Below, in pieces: positions 12,467 to 29,322 of a stretch of DNA of 64,000 nt; position 1 is the first letter of the stretch, and every line of letters begins with the position of its first letter. The notes below the pieces were generated by a model that did no database searches, was not told the origin of the DNA, and worked only from the letters and a program-made list of their open reading frames with translations. Made by a program: the position numbers and the translations under genes. The stretch is taken from positions 39,402,230-39,466,229 of the forward strand of contig CM032121.1 of NCBI GenBank assembly GCA_018894105.1, read 5' to 3'. Origin of the DNA: Jacaranda mimosifolia. Its lineage: Eukaryota > Streptophyta > Magnoliopsida > Lamiales > Bignoniaceae.

Positions 12467-12538
12467 GGGGCATTCCGAGAATCGAACTCGGGACCTCTCG
12501 CACCCAAAGCGAGAATCATACCACTAGACCAAATGCCC
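12467..12538 (-). tRNA. tRNA-Pro, anticodon UGG
   Basis: A 72-nt cloverleaf on the minus strand. The acceptor stem is GGGCATT/AATGCCC, and the A box reads TGGTCTAGTGG. The anticodon stem-loop has loop TTTGGGT, giving anticodon TGG. The B box is GAGTTCGATTC, and the discriminator base is C. There is no intron and CCA is not encoded, as expected for a nuclear tRNA gene. A TTTTT run about 20 nt past the 3' end (12443-12447 on +) is a good Pol III terminator. Just upstream is CCAATCA. Confidence 0.96.
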
Positions 12539-13319
12539 TGATTGGTACGTGGTTAGTCAAGGATTTAATTGTTTCTTAACTTTGATTGAAAATCAATTTC
12601 TATTAGAATAATTATTTATAAATATTTAGTGTCAACCTCTACTTTCGAAAATAAGATTGGTCCACTTGTTACCCTGATTGGATTGACTCGGTATTTAAGA
12701 CAAGACAAGGGTCTTTAACCTATTTGCACTAATGTTGAAATTGTATTTTCATATGATAAACTGACAAAATAATCCCGTTCAATGTTATATACGAATATGA
12801 ACCTCAGTGCATGTTCAATAGAACAATGCCATATATTATATTGTAACCTAACATTTTGGTATTTAGAATGTTGATGTATCTGTGTCCATGTAAATCATTC
12901 TCGTGTGAGTGGATACAATTTTTAGTTGTTGTATGTTCAATGCTACGCATAGTATTAGTTTGTCGAGCTATGTTATGCTTGAAAACATAAGCTAATCGAC
13001 AAGCTTCTTCACAAAAAATTATGTGAAGAGGAATAATACTTTAAGTAAGTTATTATTGCATAATGTTTTGCACATGAGCTTAGCGCTCGGCACCTGATTT
13101 TAGTTCATGATAATCCAATCTGAATTAGGACTTCAGTACATATACACCCTATTAGGATCTTGAGATTCTATTCTGTTGACTAATTATCATATGAGAACAA
13201 TGCTTTGAGCCTTTTTCTGCCTTGAGATAAATTGTTGTGTTATATAAAAGCCTTTTTCTACAACATGGGCACTTCATCATACAATCATAAATATGAAGAT
13301 CGCTGAGATGCCAAAAAGA
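12539..13319. other. Intergenic between tRNA-Pro and the MDAR stop codon
   Basis: The part next to 13320 is presumably the 3' untranslated region of the reductase gene. No open frame, repeat end or RNA gene was recognised in the remainder. Confidence 0.5.
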
Positions 13320-13323
13320 CATC

Positions 13324-18237
<4,914 letters not shown>

Positions 18238-18580
18238 GGGAATGTTTGGTTATGTTTTTTTGTTTGATTTTATTATATATTTTAAAAGAATAAATTATTG
18301 AAAAATATGAAAATTATTTTTTTATATATTTGTTTATATTTTGAGGAAAATATTTTTTTACTATAACAGTCAAATTAATGCCTTTTTTTTGGATTTTTTT
18401 GGTAAAAATGGAATTGAGTGATTTTTTTAATATTAGAATAATAATAAAATATATGTTGTATATATGTATATATTAAAGAATATACGTTTTGGAGGAAAAA
18501 ATTGGGACATATTTGATTATATTTTCCCAAAATAATATTATTTTAGTAAAATAATTGGGGAAACATAACCAAACATTCTC
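18238..18580. mobile_element. Tourist-like MITE (reference copy of the TTTGGTTATG family)
   Basis: The ends are GGGAATGTTTGGTTATG and ...CATAACCAAACATTCTC, with TTA on both flanks (18235-18237 and 18581-18583), the signature of PIF/Harbinger-derived MITEs. It is 343 bp long, AT-rich and non-coding. Relatives lie near 1.2, 41.2, 44.5, 45.9 and 48.1 kb and in the mirrored positions of the right arm. Confidence 0.75.
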
Positions 18581-20584
18581 TTAGTAATTGGATTTTGGAA
18601 AGAAAAAAGAAATGGAAAATGGAGAAATGGATTGGAATGGGATTTGAAATAGGGACCATTAATTCTCAATCCCATATAGTGAAGGAAAATGTGAATTTAT
18701 TGTTTTATCCTTTTGATTTGGTGTGCTCTTCTTCATGCGCAGTTGGTGGATCAGCGATCGTGACCATTGGTGGAATGAAAAAGCCTCATTATTTATATTG
18801 ATGATTTCGACATATTTTATGTGTGTTAATATTTTGTAATATATTAATTGTGTGGCACATTATCATTGTGTGCACATTAGTTTATCATACTATTGATGTT
18901 AAATTGTATTAATAAATAAAATACTCAATTTTTTACAATATATGTTAGCAATAACATAATTTTAACAATAATCACATCAATAGTATACAATAGTAATTAT
19001 TCATTAATATAAATTCATGTTTAGCAAATCATTTCTACATCAAAAGTTTAAAATTATTAACTATATCTAACTATATATTCCATAAATTTTATTATTACGT
19101 TTTCGCTACTTATTTGTATTTTTAATGTTAAATTAAGTGATAAATTCACTTTTGAAATAAAATTAAAAATTAAGGGTATAATTGATAAAGTAAATTTTGG
19201 TGTAGTATGGCGTAACTGCCACTTTAAATATGTAAAGGGTATTTATTTTTTATATAGTATAGATAATAAATAAAATTATGTATTTATTATAATAATATTA
19301 ATTTTCTAATGATTCGAATATGTTTGTTTAAATTTTTATAAAAATAAAAATTTATGATAAAATAATAAAATGAGGTATATTCAATTGGTTGTAAGTGATA
19401 GTTATGTAAAATTTTAATTATAATGATTAAAAGACAAATATAAACACATTTTTAGCACATTACTTAAAAACGATTGATACCTTATTAATAGTATAAATTA
19501 TGTTCTCATTTAACATTATTTAATTAAATTATGAATCATATTATTAATGTTTGTTATGATGCTATAATTTATAAATATGTTAATAAAGTTATAATTAATC
19601 GCCAAATATCTTGTTTAATTCTAGTAAATAGAGGTATTGGGTCCATCATGCTCCACCGAAGGTATGGGCTCCATATGAGTGGGGGCCCGATCATGCGAGT
19701 AGGCCAATCGGAGGGCAGTATGTCTTGAGGAAGTTTGGATTACGTTGGACTTGTGGACAGAAGATTATAATGAAGTGTGTCAGAGCCAGCCGTTCGTGCA
19801 GCCAAAATTCTGGATGAGGTTCTTCATTTCCACCACCCATATTTTTTTTTGGCCAATTATCCAAATAAAATATTAAGTGTGTAGATTTTTTTATTTTTTT
19901 TGAATTGCGTTATAAATTTTATTTGTAATATAAGATATATGATAAAATATAAATTGGAATATATAATTCAAAATGTGATTGATTAGATGTGATCTCTCTT
20001 GAAGTAATCAAATTACTATTTTTTTTTTCTTTATTTCATAATTACAAAAATTTTCCTATAAGATTATCATGATTATCAAGTGGTTAGCAACCTTATTTGA
20101 TCATGTTATGACAAAATTTGAAGTTTAAAAGTAATCTGAACATAGAAATTCTATGCATAAGGGGAAAAGATGTAATGAAATGTCGATAACGGAGAGTAGA
20201 GACAAAGACGATGATAAGAAAATAATGGAAACGAGAAAGATGAGGAACTGAATGTGCGGTTGATGTTTATCCAAATCGACGAGGTCTATTAAATAATTTA
20301 TAATGTGTAAAGGCTGAAATTATAACAATATTATTGGAACCTGACATTCAAGTCAAATCGATAAAGTTGAATAAATATACAAAAGTTGAAGAAAAAAGTG
20401 TATGTCATGTTTGGATGGTATACCTTTCAAATGAAGCCAGCCCAACTATTTATAACTGGTGCTAATTGGCAAGTATATATTGTGATCGACTCAACACAAT
20501 TTAAAAATCAATGTTATTATTTATTACATATCATTGTTTAGATTTTTTTAAGTCAGTATTGGATGCAACTCGAGTTTAACTGAA

Positions 20585-20917
20585 GGGTTAATTGCAGTCA
20601 CCTCCCCCGCCCCCCGCCCCCAACCTATAACCTTCTCTGCACATTGCCCTTCAACCATTGTTGATGTGCAATTTTACTACATGAACTAGTTAAAATATTG
20701 TCAGACACCACATTTGCTCATTCCGGTGGAATCCAACAAATATATTCCGTTTTCTTCAGACTTGTGCCCAATGCTCATTTATTAGATTATATCAAAAATG
20801 AATAAATGTGGTATCTGAAAACATTTTAATTAGTTCATGTATTAAAATTGCACATCGACAATGGGTTGAGACAATGTGCAAAAGAGGTCATATATTGGGG
20901 GTGACTTCAATTAACCC
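20585..20917. mobile_element. Short TIR element (MULE-like), 333 bp
   Basis: It starts GGGTTAATTGCAGTCACC and ends GGTGACTTCAATTAACCC. The inverted ends pair over about 80 bp, including a TGTGCAATTTTA block. The flanks (TTAACTGAA and ATACTTGAA) match only partly, so the target duplication is uncertain. Its left end contains a C-rich run (20604-20624) that could form a G-quadruplex on the minus strand. Confidence 0.55.
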
Positions 20918-21949
20918 ATACTTGAATGGATGAAGGGTAGATTGATGTAAATATATCATTGATGTCCATTAGGCCCACTAGTTACACTCCCAATTGGCCC
21001 ATCAGGGCCACTATATAGGCTTAAGCTCAAACTACTGGGCCCACATAAAAGCCCAAACATAGTTTTGCTTATTTTTTAGTAGTGGGCCTGAATAAGAATT
21101 TAATTTTGCAGGAATTCTTTTTATTTTTTATTTTTCTTTTTTCTTTTTTCTATTTTAACCCTATATAGTTTTTGTTTTCTTTAATAAATTAAACTTGTTG
21201 CCATGGCTAATTTGTGAAAAAGATGTTTTCCATGCAGTCATTGCCGACCCGCCATGTGATAGTTATTTATCATTCACATGGTACCCCTTTTGCTTTCTAC
21301 TATTTTCCCACTTGAAACATGTGGCTAAAATAAACGAGCGGCCCAAATTTGATACACTTTATATATTTTTTTTCTTATTTTTTTTGAAGGAATTATTTGA
21401 GAATATTCTAGAGAAAAGATTAATTACATTATTCAGCCCAAAGAAGCAATTTAATTCGATCATTGTCAAATGGATTGTACTATTTTTCTATCAGTGAAGA
21501 TCCTGATCCTGCCAGAGTTTCTTCTACTTCTAAATAGGCCATGAACTAGATCCGAATTATTCTCAACTAGTCTATAAGAAGTGATCTCATATTTTTCATC
21601 GGGTTTGAGTAAAGACCAAAGATCTTGAGAGATTGATCCGACAAAACAATTCAAAATATAAAAAAATATTGTTAATTTCTTTATGCTTGTTCCAAGTTTG
21701 AAGTACCGTTTGGACAAATAAGAATCCCTTTTATTATAACTCTAATTCTAATTAAATAAGTACAACTAGTAATTTTTATCAAAATAATAAATCAAATGAG
21801 AAGATACCATTGTGAAAATAGATCTCATACTAATACTTCTTTTGAGAATTGAATTCAATTCTTTTTTAAATGTTAGATATTAGAACCTCAATTTAAACCT
21901 ATCTTCTCTTATAATTAATGCAAGTGGGCCCACACTAATACTTATATTC

Positions 21950-22060
21950 CTCGAGCCTGGTTGCGTGGGCCTGTGGCCCAAGCGGAGCGACATGGGGGCC
22001 GAAGTAACTACGATTGCACAAATTCTAATCCTAAATCGAGGATGGATTCTAGGCCACGGG
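21950..22060 (-). repeat. Diverged dispersed repeat, copy A (inverted relative to copy B)
   Basis: Read on the minus strand, this copy carries GGATTAGAATTTGTGCAATC and then CGTAGTTACTTCGG. The + strand at 23376-23425 has the same blocks with a few changes. The translated segments are also similar (RIRICAIVVTSAP here, RIRIGAIVVASTP in copy B), which hints at a decayed coding or transposon fragment. The family was not recognised. Confidence 0.5.
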
Positions 22061-23364
22061 GTACTCAAATCAAATTAGGGATGATCCCTTACCCATTAAA
22101 AAAAAAAAAGGCAAATGGGGCTACAATTGCCAGCTGCAAATTTATGGCACAAGTACTTGAAAATTGTACCCTTTTAGTCTCTATATCAGATTTTGTCCCA
22201 TGGTACTAAGAAATTTTCTTTTTCAATGTATTGATGGTTAACATTCATTAAATTTCATAAGTGGTCAGGTTGGTAGCAATTTCATACAGTACTACGAACA
22301 GATTGTTCGTGTATTAGAGTCCTCGAAAAATTAATGTTGCCCGAATTTGGATTCGGAAATTCTTTTAAAAATTGCAAAGCTATGGATTTTTGCTTCAAGA
22401 ATATGCTTGTATAGAGAGAATTAATGTTCGAGTTAATTAAAATATCATTCGATGTCTTTTTTGACTATAAATGTTGATATTTATAGTGATTGAGCTTTCG
22501 ATATGCTGCTCATTACGCTCACTGACCCATTCTATTAGTTCATATTTGTCTTTTAGAGTAATTTTACCTATGTACCCCTAGAGCCTACGTAAGATATATC
22601 AAAAATAATTGCAAACTTATTAATATGGGGATGTTTCCAAAAGTTTTTGCATTTAGAAAAATAAAAAGTTCTAAAGAAAGTTATAGTAAAAAGGTGAAAA
22701 TTTATGAACACAATAGTGAAAAGTTTTGTTTAGCTTTAGGATTTTTTAATTAATTTAATAACTTATAGCATATAGACGATTTTCGAATACTTCAAAATAA
22801 TTAAAATTCAGTTAATTAATTAAAAATTTGAAAACTATTTAAAAAGTAAATAAAAATTTATTGCATACATTCTTTGTATGCCATGCTTTTATGTAATGAC
22901 GAAGTAATATTCAATAATGAAATATTTTAACTATTACAATTTATTTATAAAATAAAATAAAAAAGAAAAAGTGATTTTTTAAAGGGGACCACGTTGAGAT
23001 TTCCTAATAGACACTTTAGAGTTAGGTAGCAGTCCAAGTTGATATCGGCACGGCCATGCACAAATATAGTCCTATATAGAAAGAAAACGCTGAATTTTGC
23101 CAAAAATAGCTACGCCACCTTTCCACGTGCCTATTTATCCTCACTTCAGTTCGGTTACTTCGGTATTTGTTTCCCGCATGAATCCTGCGATCCACTTGAC
23201 CCAAAAAAATAAATGTCACGATCATTTTCGCTTTATATTTACATGCATCCATGTATATGTGAAACATCAAATATTATGCATGTACATATATATATATACA
23301 TATATTTATTCAAATGGCAATGGAATTGTCCCAAATTTGATCTAAATATCCCCTTGAGATGTCG

Positions 23365-23470
23365 AACACATTCCCGATCTAGGATTAGAATTGGTGCAAT
23401 CGTAGTTGCTTCGACTCCCTTGTCGCCCCTGTTTAGGTCACCGGCCCACAAAACTGGACTCAACGAACAT
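23365..23470 (+). repeat. Diverged dispersed repeat, copy B
   Basis: Partner of the inverted copy 1.3 kb upstream, roughly 80-85% identical by eye over about 95 bp. It shares the blocks GGATTAGAATTGGTGCAATC and CGGCCCAC. No terminal signals were seen. Confidence 0.5.
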
Positions 23471-23562
23471 GTATATATATACATGGACACACATAAAACA
23501 TACAAACAACACAACACTAGAAACATGGGAGAACTATCCCATATTGTACATAAACTTGGGTA

Positions 23563-23596
<34 letters not shown>

Positions 23597-24348
23597 ATAT
23601 GTTCATTTGCATTTTTTTTTACTATACATGGACATGACATGAGCCATCCACATTGATATATGCATAAATGTGTGTTTTCTAACTTGATCACATGCACAAA
23701 TTGATATATATGTATGTATGTGCATGTGTGTGTGTATATATATATATATGCATAGGAGCATTGTAACCTTTTCATCCCTTTGATTTTCAAAATCCTAATT
23801 TGTGTGTGAAAGATAAGAACAACAACAAAAAGGACATCTCAAAATCGATTAAGACAATACTCTCAAGTCGGCTGATCATGAAAATTAAATTGAAGTCTCT
23901 ATCACACGATCAAAGTCAAATAAATGATTAAACCATATCTAAATCATTATATTATTATATATAAACAACCAACTAAAAATCGTCGTTTGAAGTAGGACAA
24001 CAATGGATCAAGATTTCCGCTACGTAAAATAATTAAAACCTTTACTCACCAAATTACAAAATATGAACATCACAAGATATTATAATTCCTAGCTCATTTA
24101 GTATATATATATATATATAAATATATATACATAGACAAATATATGTAATTCATATTCATATATATATATATATCATAAACCATGACCAACATCATATTAC
24201 ATGTCAAACTTAATTAAAAAACTAGAACTTCAAGGAGTACTAATAGAAAATCAAACTAATTAATTAATGCATATATATACTCATATATATTCTATTCGTA
24301 CTAGGGTTGGAGCTAGGGTTTCGACTTTCGACCCGGCCCGAAAGCCGC

Positions 24349-27300
24349 TTACTCTCCATTGAGTTGCATGGACCAAAGATCCTCCATGTTCCAAAGGCAT
24401 TCATTTGATTCGGTGGGGAAAGGGCTCTGAAAAGCCTCCATATTTGCACTGAAGGAAGGAGGAGAGTAGGATTCAACTGCATGATCCGTAGGGCCGCAAC
24501 CGGACAGTTGGCTCGTGCTGGCTTGATCGTTGCAGCTCACATGATCTGATGTTTGCCCTACACAGTTCTCAGCTTGCTTGATGTGCTTCTGAATTCGAGT
24601 CCTCCAATAATTCTTTATCTCATTGTCTGTTCTTCCCGGCAGATGCTTGGCAATTTTCGACCACCTGCGAGCCAAGAAAAAATATTGTTTAATTAGGTTG
24701 GAGGGAACTAAGAGACTGTTTGGTTGAGCTTATAGATTTGTCGAAATATTTTATAAGATATTTTAAAGTATTTGGTAAAATATGTAATAAATGATCTTAT
24801 TAGTTATTAAAGTAAAAGTTCTTTGAGAAAAAGTAAGAAGTTACTAATTCTTTTACACGATTTGAACAAACTTTTTTAATTTGACTTATTAATTATAAAA
24901 TCGATACTGCTTATGTCTTATAAGGTTTTTAGTATGTTATAAGCTTCAAAAATATTTTACAAAATTTAAGAGTTTATAAAATTATTTATCTAAGTTTGGT
25001 TAAACACCCTCTAACTTTCTGTATAGTTTAATTCAATCTGCGTTATTTCACGTGGATCAAATTTTTTACCACATAACTTTTAACAAGAATAATATTATTC
25101 ACCTAATCCTAAATAATACTTAGGGGTGCACTCATTATATTGCTACAAGACATAACTTTTTTTTTTTATTGTTTTGGGCATCACAACATTAAATTTGTGC
25201 AATGAGCAGCTAGCTTTTTTAATTTGTGGTTGAAACCACATGAAGGCATGTTCTATGGTTCAAACTGAAAGTTGCTAGAGTTCCCCCAATGTATTTAAAG
25301 GATTCTTGAATGCATATGCTAATTAAAAGGCCTCTCAGCATTATGTATCCCTCACTATCAGTTGATATGGCTGAGATCCATTTCCAAGCACAAAAAACAT
25401 GTTTGTTTTGCTTATATTTGGATGTGTTTTTATGGAAGAAAAGGAGAAAATGATGGCATCTCAAGGGCTTCTCATCATCCATGTAGGCACACTCAATCAA
25501 AATATGCTTCAAGGTTTGGTACTTTAATTTGTATGTTGTCACAAGCTCCAAATAGAATTTGAAAACCCTAAAAAATTAAATAATAATAAAATGAAATAAA
25601 ATTTTCATATGAAAAGAAATCAAAGTTTTGATTTACTTTGTTAAAGCATATATACTATAATATTTACGAGGAAAAAAGGACTGATGTATTTTATAAATTA
25701 CTTTGTAATTTGATATTCACAGGTCTATTGAAAATATTTTATATGTATCAAGTTTGAAAACACTAAATAACATGGATCATGTCGTACGTAAGTATTATTA
25801 AAAATGTGGCATAATCTCATTTCGTGTTTTCACATTGAAGAATTTTCCAATTGTCTTTGTCAAAAAGGAGTTGTGCAAGGCATCAAAAGGGTAAAATCAA
25901 AGATGGGTCATGTCCTTTAAGGGCTACATGAGGGCAAATTGCATTTTTGGTCCCACAACTTATGCCGTTTTCGATTTTAGTCCCATTCTTTTGCACTTTC
26001 TCACATTGTATCCCATAAGTTCATTTTTTTCTCAATTTAAGTCCTGAAAGGGGGTTCCGTTCAATAATTAACGGAGAAGTCACGTGTCACTCACGTGGCC
26101 ATTAAAATTGTTGCTTTTTTGGTCCCATAAGTTAGGCTCGTTTGCATTTTTGGTCCCAACGATAGCTCCAATAATTTTTTTTGAAGTTTTAACAACTTTT
26201 CTTCGTTACATTCAATATCCTATAATCCAAGTATCATTTGTCTTGTTCTTTCACACATTTGAGGGTCTTTCCAAACAAAGAAACCATATCTATTATTCAT
26301 AGAAGTACAACCATGAAACCTCCTATTTGGATTTTCATTTGTCCATGAGGTTTTCAATGAAGACGATGTGCCACAAAAATAAATGGCACCTTCACTTGCA
26401 ACTATTTTTCTTTCTTCTTCTACAAAAAATTTATTGAAGCTATCGTTGGGACCAAAAATGCAAACGGGCCTAACTTATGGGACCAAGAAAGCAACAATTT
26501 AACGGCCACGTGAGTGGCACGTGACTTCTCCGTTAATTATTGGACAGAACCCCCTTTCAAGACTTAAATTGAGAAAAAAATGGACTTATGGGATGCAATG
26601 TGAGAAAGTGCAAAAGAATAGGACCAAAATCGAAAATAGCCTAAATTATGGGACTAAAAATGCAATTTACCCGGCTACATGACTTGAAATGTTATGTTTC
26701 TTTCAACCTTAAGACTTTTGAAAAAGACTAGGATTATATCTCTCTTTTTGGTTTACTTTATTATTACCATGACTATCATACTTCTTATGTTGACAGGGTA
26801 GCCTAAACTTTAATTAAAGTTAAAATTTACCATTTTCCAAGGAGAAACCAACTGTACGAGGGACCCCCTTTTGTCATTAAAGGACAAAACAATATGGCAG
26901 ATGTCTACTTCACACATAACTAGCCAGCAATTGGGGGGCTGATAGATTGAGGTCTTAACATGTGACTTATTGGAAAAGGGTTCTCCCCAAAATGGAAAAT
27001 TCTATCGCCCAACCGTTAGGGTCCTCATTCACAACGTGTTTGTGTTGCACCTTTTTTATTTTTATTTTTATTTTTCATTATTTTTTGAAAAAAAATATAT
27101 TCTTCCTTTTCTTTAAAGAAAAGAAAAGGGTTATAAAGTGTATGTGATAGTTTTTATTTAACGAAATCAAGAATAACAAAAAAACCATAGATCTAATACC
27201 AATATTTGAACTTCTTTAAAATACCTTTTGATAATTGTGGAAAAAGATTATTTTTCGATAATATAGAAAAAAAATTATGTGTGTTCAATGAAACTAACGA

Positions 27301-28206
27301 CGTTGTCGAATGGCTTGTGGTCCAACGGCATAAGTTTCCCATATAATGTAGAAGGCAAGGAGTTCGAATCCAAATAAACTCATGATATGCATGTGTATAA
27401 ATAAATATTTTTTTATTTTTCCTCCACCCCACCCCACCCCACCCCACCCCACCCCACAGAGACATGTGATAATTTAAATTTTTAAGAAAAAGTAAGGATT
27501 TTTTGCAGCCATAAACTGCAAAATCACATCTTTCTTGATAAGGGCTTCTGCAGCCAATCACTTGAATTTCCCCACGTTTGGAATTTGAGGGTTTCGTACA
27601 GGTTAAAAAAGACTCTTTCTATCTGTCTCTCTCCAAGTCTACTCAAGAACACAAACCCATGAGCCTAAATTGTAAGACAAATTGTAGGGCTTCTATTTCT
27701 CCACACAAAAACCAAGAAAGCTGCGGTGGCTCAAATTCTTGGATGAGAATAAACCCCAATTTTTATTTTTATTTTTATTTTTTTAGCAAAAGTAGAGAAC
27801 CATCCAACAAAAGAAAACCCTACAAGAACTGACCTGTTTCCCCACTTAGCATGCAGCTCCATGATCAAAAGCTGCTCCTCCGCCGTGATATTTCCCCGCC
27901 TGACGTCCGGCCGGAGGTAATTCAGCCACCGGAGACGGCAGCTTTTTCCGGTGCGCTTCAGCCCTAGAACAAAAACACATGTTAATCATTAGGGTTTTCC
28001 AAATATACACTAAAAAAGAAGGGAAAAAAAAAAAAGGGTTTTTTTCTATTAGGGTTTTCGTCCAAATTACCAGCAGATCGAGCTAGAGAATTCCAGACGC
28101 CTTCTCCATGATTTGCAATGTAGTTCATGAGAATGAGATCTTCTTCCATAGTCCATGGGCCTTTCCTCACTTCAACATCTTGAGATTTGCATGGTTTCTT
28201 ATCCAT
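24349..28206 (-). CDS. R2R3-MYB transcription factor, subgroup 19 (MYB21/24/57, MYB305-like), 3 exons
   Basis: The coding exons are 28206-28071, 27963-27834 and 24664-24349. The junctions fall at the two positions typical of R2R3-MYB genes, giving 193 residues. The R2 repeat begins [20 protein letters not shown] and R3 contains [20 protein letters not shown]. The third-helix cores are [18 protein letters not shown] and [20 protein letters not shown]. The combination [21 protein letters not shown] and the C-terminal [13 protein letters not shown] (the W-M-D/E-D-x-W-S motif) points to subgroup 19. Members of this subgroup act downstream of jasmonate and gibberellin in stamen, petal and nectary development and in floral volatile synthesis. 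That function is inferred from the family. Intron 2 is long (3.17 kb) because of inserted repeats. Confidence 0.94.
24712..25013. mobile_element. MITE of the 'cttataag' family, in MYB intron 2
   Basis: It starts CTGTTTGGTTGAGCTTATAG and ends GGTTAAACACCCTC, with many internal TTATAAG/CTTATAA blocks. Other copies lie near 36321-36640, 45455-45818 and 49518-50640. No clear target duplication was found. Confidence 0.5.
25932..26672. mobile_element. Long-TIR Mutator-like MITE, 741 bp, in MYB intron 2
   Basis: Two arms of about 240 bp pair with each other, from GGGCAAATTGCATTTTTGG to the matching end ...AAAAATGCAATTTACCC. They share blocks such as CACGTGACTTCTCCGTTAAT and its complement. The flanks are a perfect 10-bp duplication, GGCTACATGA (25922-25931 and 26673-26682), which fits a Mutator-like (MULE) insertion. 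No transposase is present. Its arms contain CACGTG motifs. Confidence 0.8.
27304..27412 (+). repeat. tRNA-derived SINE, copy 2, in MYB intron 2
   Basis: It carries the family head TGTCGAATGGCTTGTGGTCC, the AACGGCATAAG A-box region, the B box GAGTTCGAATCC and the tail ATGCATGTGTATAAATAAAT. The flanking duplication was not resolved. Confidence 0.65.
27426..27457. repeat. (ACCCC)n tandem array, potential G-quadruplex
   Basis: At least six perfect ACCCC units directly follow the SINE tail. The minus strand, which is the transcribed-sense strand of the MYB gene here, reads (GGGGT)n, so the intron-2 RNA could form a G-quadruplex. Confidence 0.85.
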
Positions 28207-28255
28207 CGAGAGAGAAACTAGTGTGTGTTTTTGCGTGTTTGTGTGTGTGTTCAAG

Positions 28256-28256
<1 letters not shown>

Positions 28257-28293
<37 letters not shown>

Positions 28294-28350
28294 AGAGAGA
28301 TGGTAGATATTTGAAGAAAATAATGGAGGTGGTGAGCTGAATTTATAGAG
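28257..28350 (-). promoter_or_regulatory. MYB TATA box and GA/CT-repeat leader
   Basis: On the minus strand CTCTATAAAT (28341-28350) is a good TATA box about 135 nt before the start codon. The predicted transcript would begin near 28315 and carry a (CT)n tract (28257-28288) in its leader, a common feature of plant 5' untranslated regions. Confidence 0.5.
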
Positions 28351-28842
28351 GTTGTGTGGGAGAATTTTTTGCAAGTTAAATGAGCTGTTAATTGACGTCA
28401 AAAAGATATTGAGCTTTTAACCTAACTTTGTTATAGCATTTGCAATTAGGGTTTTAATCTAATAGGTTATGAACAAACGCGGTTTTGGACATGCATGATA
28501 AGGCAAGAGTAATTGTATACACTATGGTTAGCCCTACCTTAGAGAATATGACACAAACATATGTAAAAATTGAAAAAAATTACATGGACAAGAACACACG
28601 TTAGTGTAGTTTCTTAATAGGCCATTTGAATTTATTTTCTAGAGGCATTTTTATTTTTTGGTGAAAAGTTTTATAAAAGTGTTTTTGAAAATGAAATATT
28701 GTTTGGATATTTTGTTTAAAATATAATGATTATGTAGGGTTGAAAATAAGTTGTATTTGAAAAAGGTAGTGGTTTTGTATTAAAAGTCGTGGAAATATGA
28801 GTAGGAGAAAATGAAAAGTGAAGAGAGGGAGAGAGAGTGTAA

Positions 28843-29322
28843 GGGCCCGTTTGAATTCATTTTCAACACCCATTTTCATTTTCTCTTCAAAATGAAAAAT
28901 GAAAGTTATCATTATTTACACCATTTTCTCAAATATTTTCATTTTCAAAACATTCTTTTATATATTCTCTCTCCATTTTCACTTTATTTCAACTCATATT
29001 ATTACTTATATCTACTTTTTTATCTTCCCAATACTTTTCAATCATCATTCACCACAAAAATATTATTTTATATTATTTTTCAAATAAATACATATTACAT
29101 CATCAATTTAAATTCAAATTCAAATTATTTCTTCTTTTTTAATACAAAAAATCAAACATCCAAATACAATTCATTTTCACACTTATATATACCTATAATT
29201 TTAAACAACTCATCCAAATACAACTCATTTTTAAAAATACTTTTTCTAACTAACTTTCTACTATGTATTTTAATTAGAAAATGAAAATGGCCTCAAAAAA
29301 TGAAACCAAACAGGCCCTACAG
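28843..29322. mobile_element. MITE with GGGCCCGTTTG / CAAACAGGCCC termini, about 480 bp
   Basis: The left end is GGGCCCGTTTGAATTCATTT and the right end is AAATGAAACCAAACAGGCCC. The ends resemble the TTA-flanked element at 368-790. Flanks TAA and TAC allow a Tourist-type insertion with one mutated base. It is non-coding. Confidence 0.55.

Larger units (their letters stand above)
18581..24348. other. Intergenic region between MDAR and MYB; repeats only
   Basis: No gene was recognised. It contains a MULE-like TIR element at 20585-20917, a pair of diverged ~100-bp inverted repeats near 21950-22060 and 23365-23470, a (GTAT)n tract at about 23572-23596 and several (TA)n runs (about 23290, 23740, 24100, 24170). 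The stretch 19640-19830 is GC-richer than its surroundings but unrecognised. Confidence 0.5.

Noticed and set aside
23572..23596. (GTAT)n tract as a possible telomere-like or CRISPR-like array
   Set aside because: It is a simple tetranucleotide microsatellite without spacers and differs from the plant telomere unit TTTAGGG.
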